64,000 nt of DNA from Neobacillus sp. WH10 (GTDB lineage: Bacteria > Bacillota > Bacilli > Bacillales > Cytobacillaceae), in contig NZ_CP126110.1 in the NCBI RefSeq assembly GCF_030123405.1, forward strand, positions 2,232,001-2,296,000. Reading direction: 5' to 3'. The position numbers and the translations under genes were made by a program. A model generated the notes under the pieces. That model saw only the letters and a program-made list of their open reading frames with translations, made no database searches and was not told the origin of the DNA. Within the stretch, counting starts at the first letter, position 1. Each line of letters starts with the position of its first letter. Of the stretch, positions 60,912-64,000 are shown piece after piece.

Positions 60912-62570
60912 TTATGATTCTAAATCCTTTGCAAGTGCACGCCCGGCTTGCCTTCCTGTAAACAGGCAGCCGCCGACGAATGTTCCCTCCAGTGAACGAT
61001 ATCCATGAATGCCACCCCCGCCAAACCCGGAAACCTCACCAGCAGCAAATAGACCCGGGACTGGGTTTCCAGATGAATCTAGAACTCTGCCAGATAAATC
61101 AGTTTGAAGCCCGCCAAGCGTTTTTCGACTAACCATGTTTAAACGGACAGCAATTAATGGACCCATTTTTGCATCAAGAATTTTATGGGGTGAAGCAACC
61201 CTAATAAGTTTATCACCAAGATAATTCCGTGCACCGCGCATCGCGGTTATTTGCAGATCTTTCGTAAATTTATTATCAATTTCTCTGTCTCTAGCAACAA
61301 TCTGCCGTTCGATATCTTCCAGGTTTAACAAGTTATCCCCGGTAAGTTTGTTCATCCCGGCAACAAGTTCCGGCAAAGTATTGGCGATAACAAAATCCTC
61401 ACCTTTATCCATAAATGCTTTTACAGGAGATGTCGGCCCTGGCAGCACACGAGCTAATACCTTTTTAATACTCTTTCCAGTCAAATCCGGATTTTGCTCC
61501 GACCCTGACAAGGCAAACTCTTTTTCAATGATTTTCTGCGTTAAAATGAACCATGAATAATCATAACCAGTCTTCATAATGGCATCAAGGGTTCCTAAAG
61601 TGTCGAAGCCTGGGAAGTTTGGTGCAGGGAAACGCTTCCCTGTGGCATCGAGCCATAAAGAGGACGGACCAGGAAGAATCCGGATACCATGCATTGGCCA
61701 AACCGGGTCCCAGTTTTTTATGCCTTCTGTATAATGCCACATTCTATCTCGATTGACGATACGACCGCCAGCCTTCTCTGTTATTGCTAGCATTCGTCCG
61801 TCAACATGCTGTGGAACACCTGAAATCATATTTTTTGGAGCCTCGCCAAGTCGCGCCGGCCAATTTTTTCTAATCAGTTCATGGTTGCCTCCAATACCTC
61901 CACTAGTGACCATCACAGCTTTCGCATGGAATTCAAAATCTCCAGCCACATCGCGGGAACTTGATTCGCCGCGAGGAACCGAACTTGGAACAAGTATTTC
62001 CCCGCGTGCCCCGATGACGGCACCTTTTTCCGTCAATAATTCATTCACTCGATGGCGTGGGCGATAATCAACAAGACCATTAGCCATTGCTTTTCGGACT
62101 CTATCTTCAAATGGTTTAACAAGACCAGGACCTGTTCCCCAAACGATGTGAAACCGCGGAACAGAGTTGCCGTGTCCTTCTGCAAGATAGCCCCCGCGTT
62201 CAGCCCAGCCTACTACTGGAAAGAAACGAACCCCCAAATCATATAGCCATTTGCGCTTTTCACCTGATGCGAAGTCAACATAGGCCTTTGCCCACTGTTT
62301 TCCCCAGTAATCCTCGTCTTCTTCCCGATCAAAACCTGCTGCTCCTAACCAGTCCTGCCAGGCAAGTTCACGCGAATCCTTAATCCCCATCCTTCGCTGT
62401 TCCGGTGAATCGACGAGAAATAACCCGCCAAAGGACCACCATGCCTGTCCGCCAAGAGATGCTTCCGGTTCTTGGTCTAAAAGGAGTACTTTCTTATCTG
62501 CATCCGCAAGCTCAGACGCTGCCACTAAACCAGCGAGTCCAGCACCCACAACGATTACATCATAATTCAA
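60912..62570 (-). CDS. FAD-binding dehydrogenase (3-ketosteroid dehydrogenase / fumarate reductase fold)
   Basis: 552 residues. The N-terminal Rossmann motif VVGAGLAGLVAASELA binds FAD; LLLDQEPEASLGGQAWWSFGG is the segment after it, and the C-terminal AAGEVSGFGGGGIHGYRSLEG with GTFVGGC closes the FAD site. The family oxidises or reduces C=C bonds; the substrate is unknown. Start TTG 62570 follows GGGGGAAG. A TGNTATAAT-type promoter is at 62635-62643. Confidence 0.85.
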   Translation of the reverse strand: MNYDVIVVGAGLAGLVAASELADADKKVLLLDQEPEASLGGQAWWSFGGLFLVDSPEQRRMGIKDSRELAWQDWLGAAGFDREEDEDYWGKQWAKAYVDFASGEKRKWLYDLGVRFFPVVGWAERGGYLAEGHGNSVPRFHIVWGTGPGLVKPFEDRVRKAMANGLVDYRPRHRVNELLTEKGAVIGARGEILVPSSVPRGESSSRDVAGDFEFHAKAVMVTSGGIGGNHELIRKNWPARLGEAPKNMISGVPQHVDGRMLAITEKAGGRIVNRDRMWHYTEGIKNWDPVWPMHGIRILPGPSSLWLDATGKRFPAPNFPGFDTLGTLDAIMKTGYDYSWFILTQKIIEKEFALSGSEQNPDLTGKSIKKVLARVLPGPTSPVKAFMDKGEDFVIANTLPELVAGMNKLTGDNLLNLEDIERQIVARDREIDNKFTKDLQITAMRGARNYLGDKLIRVASPHKILDAKMGPLIAVRLNMVSRKTLGGLQTDLSGRVLDSSGNPVPGLFAAGEVSGFGGGGIHGYRSLEGTFVGGCLFTGRQAGRALAKDLES

Positions 62571-62634
62571 ACTTCTTCCCCCATTCGTAAGAATTATTTA
62601 AATTACAGTTTTTTTTGAAAAATCAATATTTAAG

Positions 62635-62643
62635 ATTATACCA
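62635..62643 (-). promoter_or_regulatory. Extended -10 promoter of the FAD dehydrogenase gene
   Basis: Minus strand TGGTATAAT. No good -35, as common for extended -10 promoters. Confidence 0.5.
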
Positions 62644-62690
62644 CGACTACTGGTCCAATGTTACGATTTCAATACTAATCATTAGACTAA

Positions 62691-62704
62691 TTGATACGTA
62701 TCAA
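62691..62704. promoter_or_regulatory. Perfect palindrome in the divergent region
   Basis: TTGATACGTATCAA, 14 bp, between the FAD dehydrogenase and PadR genes. Possible operator; regulator not known. Confidence 0.45.
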
Positions 62705-62741
62705 CTGTCATGAATATTTTGGAAAAAAACATATTGAAGTC

Positions 62742-62760
62742 TATGTCACGACGTGATATA
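62742..62760 (+). promoter_or_regulatory. PadR-type operator
   Basis: TATGTCACG-A-CGTGATATA, 9-bp arms with one mismatch, ~80 nt before the PadR start. PadR operators often have ATGT...ACAT-like dyads, so autoregulation is likely. Confidence 0.55.
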
Positions 62761-62841
62761 GTCATGATGAGACATATTTACTTGCGACATAGTTTCAAAA
62801 GATTATTCACAATATAACACCAAACTTGTGAGGTGAGAATT

Positions 62842-63171
62842 TTGGATATTGATAAAGTCATAAAAAAGTATGTACCGATGACAGAAACGGCGTTCTACAT
62901 TCTTCTATCTCTGACGGAACCGCGTCATGGTTACGGTATTGTTAAACATGTAGAGGACATTACAAACGGAAGAATTGCTTTAGGATCTGGAACCGTTTAC
63001 GGAACGTTAACGAAAATGCAAAAAGATGGAATCATAACGGTATTCGCTGATGAGGAAAGAAAAACGGTATATGAGGTAACGGAAACAGGAAGAAAATTAA
63101 TTACAGCCGAGATTAACAGACTTAAGGAACTGTACCAGAATGCATTGAAATATGAGGGGGATTTTTTGTGA
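62842..63171 (+). CDS. PadR family transcriptional regulator
   Basis: About 109 residues with the PadR winged helix: TAFYILLSLTEPRHGYGIVKHVED, LGSGTVYGTLTKMQKDGII and the wing ERKTVYEVTETG. The frame reaches GTG 62833, which is inside the GAGGTGAG ribosome site, so TTG 62842 is chosen. It overlaps the DUF2812 gene by 4 nt (GTGA), a classic PadR-DUF2812 pair in which DUF2812 is the likely target. Confidence 0.92.
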   Translation: MDIDKVIKKYVPMTETAFYILLSLTEPRHGYGIVKHVEDITNGRIALGSGTVYGTLTKMQKDGIITVFADEERKTVYEVTETGRKLITAEINRLKELYQNALKYEGDFL

Positions 63172-64000
63172 TCAAAAAAATTTGCAGGCCTTTCTGGAGT
63201 TATGATGTACAAAAAACAGAAAAATGGCTCTCGTCTATGGCGGAAAATGGGTATTTTTTAATCAAGATCAATCGAGTATCACGGTGTTTTTTCTTTCAAC
63301 AAGGTAAGCCTAAAAAGCTAACGTACCGAATTGGATTTGATAAAATGCAAGGGGAGACACTATCAAGAGGGTTAATGGCAGAGGGATGGACCAAGGTCTT
63401 ACGTACGGGTAACTGGTTTGTCACGTCTAATGAAAAGTCACCGGAGCAAATTAAAACCTCTTCTGTCCGGGAAGGAATAATTAAACATAATCGAATCGTA
63501 AAGTATATTTTTGGAGGTGTAGTATTTTATTTTTTGATTATGGCAGTATTCTTTCTAAGCATCTCTGGGCTAATTTTATTTTCAGCAGATTCCCAAGTTG
63601 AGGTAGTAGAAAGTCCATATTGGATATTCACCTATTTATATTTTTGTGTTTTAATAGCTATTTTCATTCTTGGACTATATTCAGTGGTTAAAATTAATCG
63701 GACAAATAAAAAATTACTGAATGAAAAAATAAATAGAGATGAACTTTTCAGGAAGACTCAAGGTAAAGGCAAACTAAACAAAGCGGAAGAAAAGAAATTA
63801 AAGCGATCAGGGCAATTGGTTATTAAAAGAAAACTAGGCTGGATGTATGCTCCTGATAAGTTAGAACAGTGGCTCGAGAAAATGGAGGAACAAGGATTTA
63901 ATCTCTACCGCGTTAGTAGGGCGGGAACAACCTTCCATTTCTTTGTAGGGCATCCGCGAAAGGTAAGTTATTGTGCAGATTATCAAAACATTGCTGATGA
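63168..64000 (+). CDS. DUF2812 membrane protein, cut by the window end
   Basis: At least 277 residues and still open at 64000. It starts at GTG 63168 overlapping the padR stop, with AGGGGG upstream. Residues ~1-95 form one DUF2812 unit (RPFWSYDVQKTEKWLSSMAENG), then two membrane helices (~115-180), then a second DUF2812-like unit (APDKLEQWLEKMEEQGFNLYRV). DUF2812 proteins are partners of PadR regulators in Firmicutes; they are thought to be antimicrobial- or envelope-responsive, function unproven. Confidence 0.88.
   Translation, partial: MIKKICRPFWSYDVQKTEKWLSSMAENGYFLIKINRVSRCFFFQQGKPKKLTYRIGFDKMQGETLSRGLMAEGWTKVLRTGNWFVTSNEKSPEQIKTSSVREGIIKHNRIVKYIFGGVVFYFLIMAVFFLSISGLILFSADSQVEVVESPYWIFTYLYFCVLIAIFILGLYSVVKINRTNKKLLNEKINRDELFRKTQGKGKLNKAEEKKLKRSGQLVIKRKLGWMYAPDKLEQWLEKMEEQGFNLYRVSRAGTTFHFFVGHPRKVSYCADYQNIAD

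Overview
The window looks like chromosome of a low-GC, endospore-forming member of the Bacillaceae (Bacillus sensu lato; a Neobacillus-like organism is my guess). The reasons are strong AGGAGG-type ribosome sites, many TTG/GTG starts, U-tailed hairpin terminators, spore genes (GerP-like proteins, a YjcZ-like peptide), a perfect CIRCE element, Fur boxes, KhtTU, YhgE, an LtaS-type synthase and a YmaF-like protein. I saw no rRNA, tRNA, CRISPR array, complete insertion sequence or prophage.

Layout. 1-7.3 kb: end of a DUF6526 gene, a CPBP protease, a MocR-type regulator, a DUF2935 remnant, and an Xre-cupin regulator divergent from an esterase / LigB-type dioxygenase / DoxX cluster. 7.7-16.3 kb: a YmaF-like protein, then a Fur-boxed lipoprotein, a three-gene envelope glycan/lipid set (flippase-like protein, membrane phosphatase, DPM1-like glycosyltransferase), a second Fur-boxed unit with a membrane-anchored protein and an FTR1 iron permease, and a GT-C-like membrane protein. 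16.4-18.6 kb: pseudouridine catabolism (psuG-psuK) with an operator-like repeat. 18.7-20.7 kb: a five-gene GerP-like spore cluster on both strands. 20.9-23.4 kb: khtTU and an orphan integrase. 23.8-30.6 kb: LTA synthase, a frameshifted yjcZ-like gene, YhgE, a Crp/Fnr regulator and a purine permease.

30.7-38.6 kb: htpG under CIRCE, a 52-bp tandem dyad repeat array, YitT, an MFS exporter with a divergent MarR regulator, and aspA. 38.7-46.9 kb: ankyrin/TPR protein, NIPSNAP, VanW lipoprotein, a small zinc-ribbon protein, an amino acid permease, and a PadR-HAAS-DUF4173 unit. 47-50.5 kb: an AIM24-family gene behind a structured leader with an intrinsic terminator, and a SulP transporter flanked by ~55-nt inverted repeats and followed by an ArsR regulator. 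51-60.7 kb: secreted EEP nuclease/phosphatase, GH3 N-acetylglucosaminidase, a B12-binding radical SAM protein, a cold-shock protein and sbcDC. 60.7-64 kb: a 50-bp dyad repeat, an FAD-dependent dehydrogenase, and a PadR-DUF2812 pair cut by the window edge.

The most promising leads are the Fur/FTR1 locus, whose two exported proteins appear to share a repeated helical module and are interleaved with envelope glycosylation genes; the attenuator-like leader before the AIM24 gene; the inverted repeats flanking sulP; the 52-bp repeat array; and the extra GerP-like cluster. All calls come from reading sequence and translations by eye; no database search was run.
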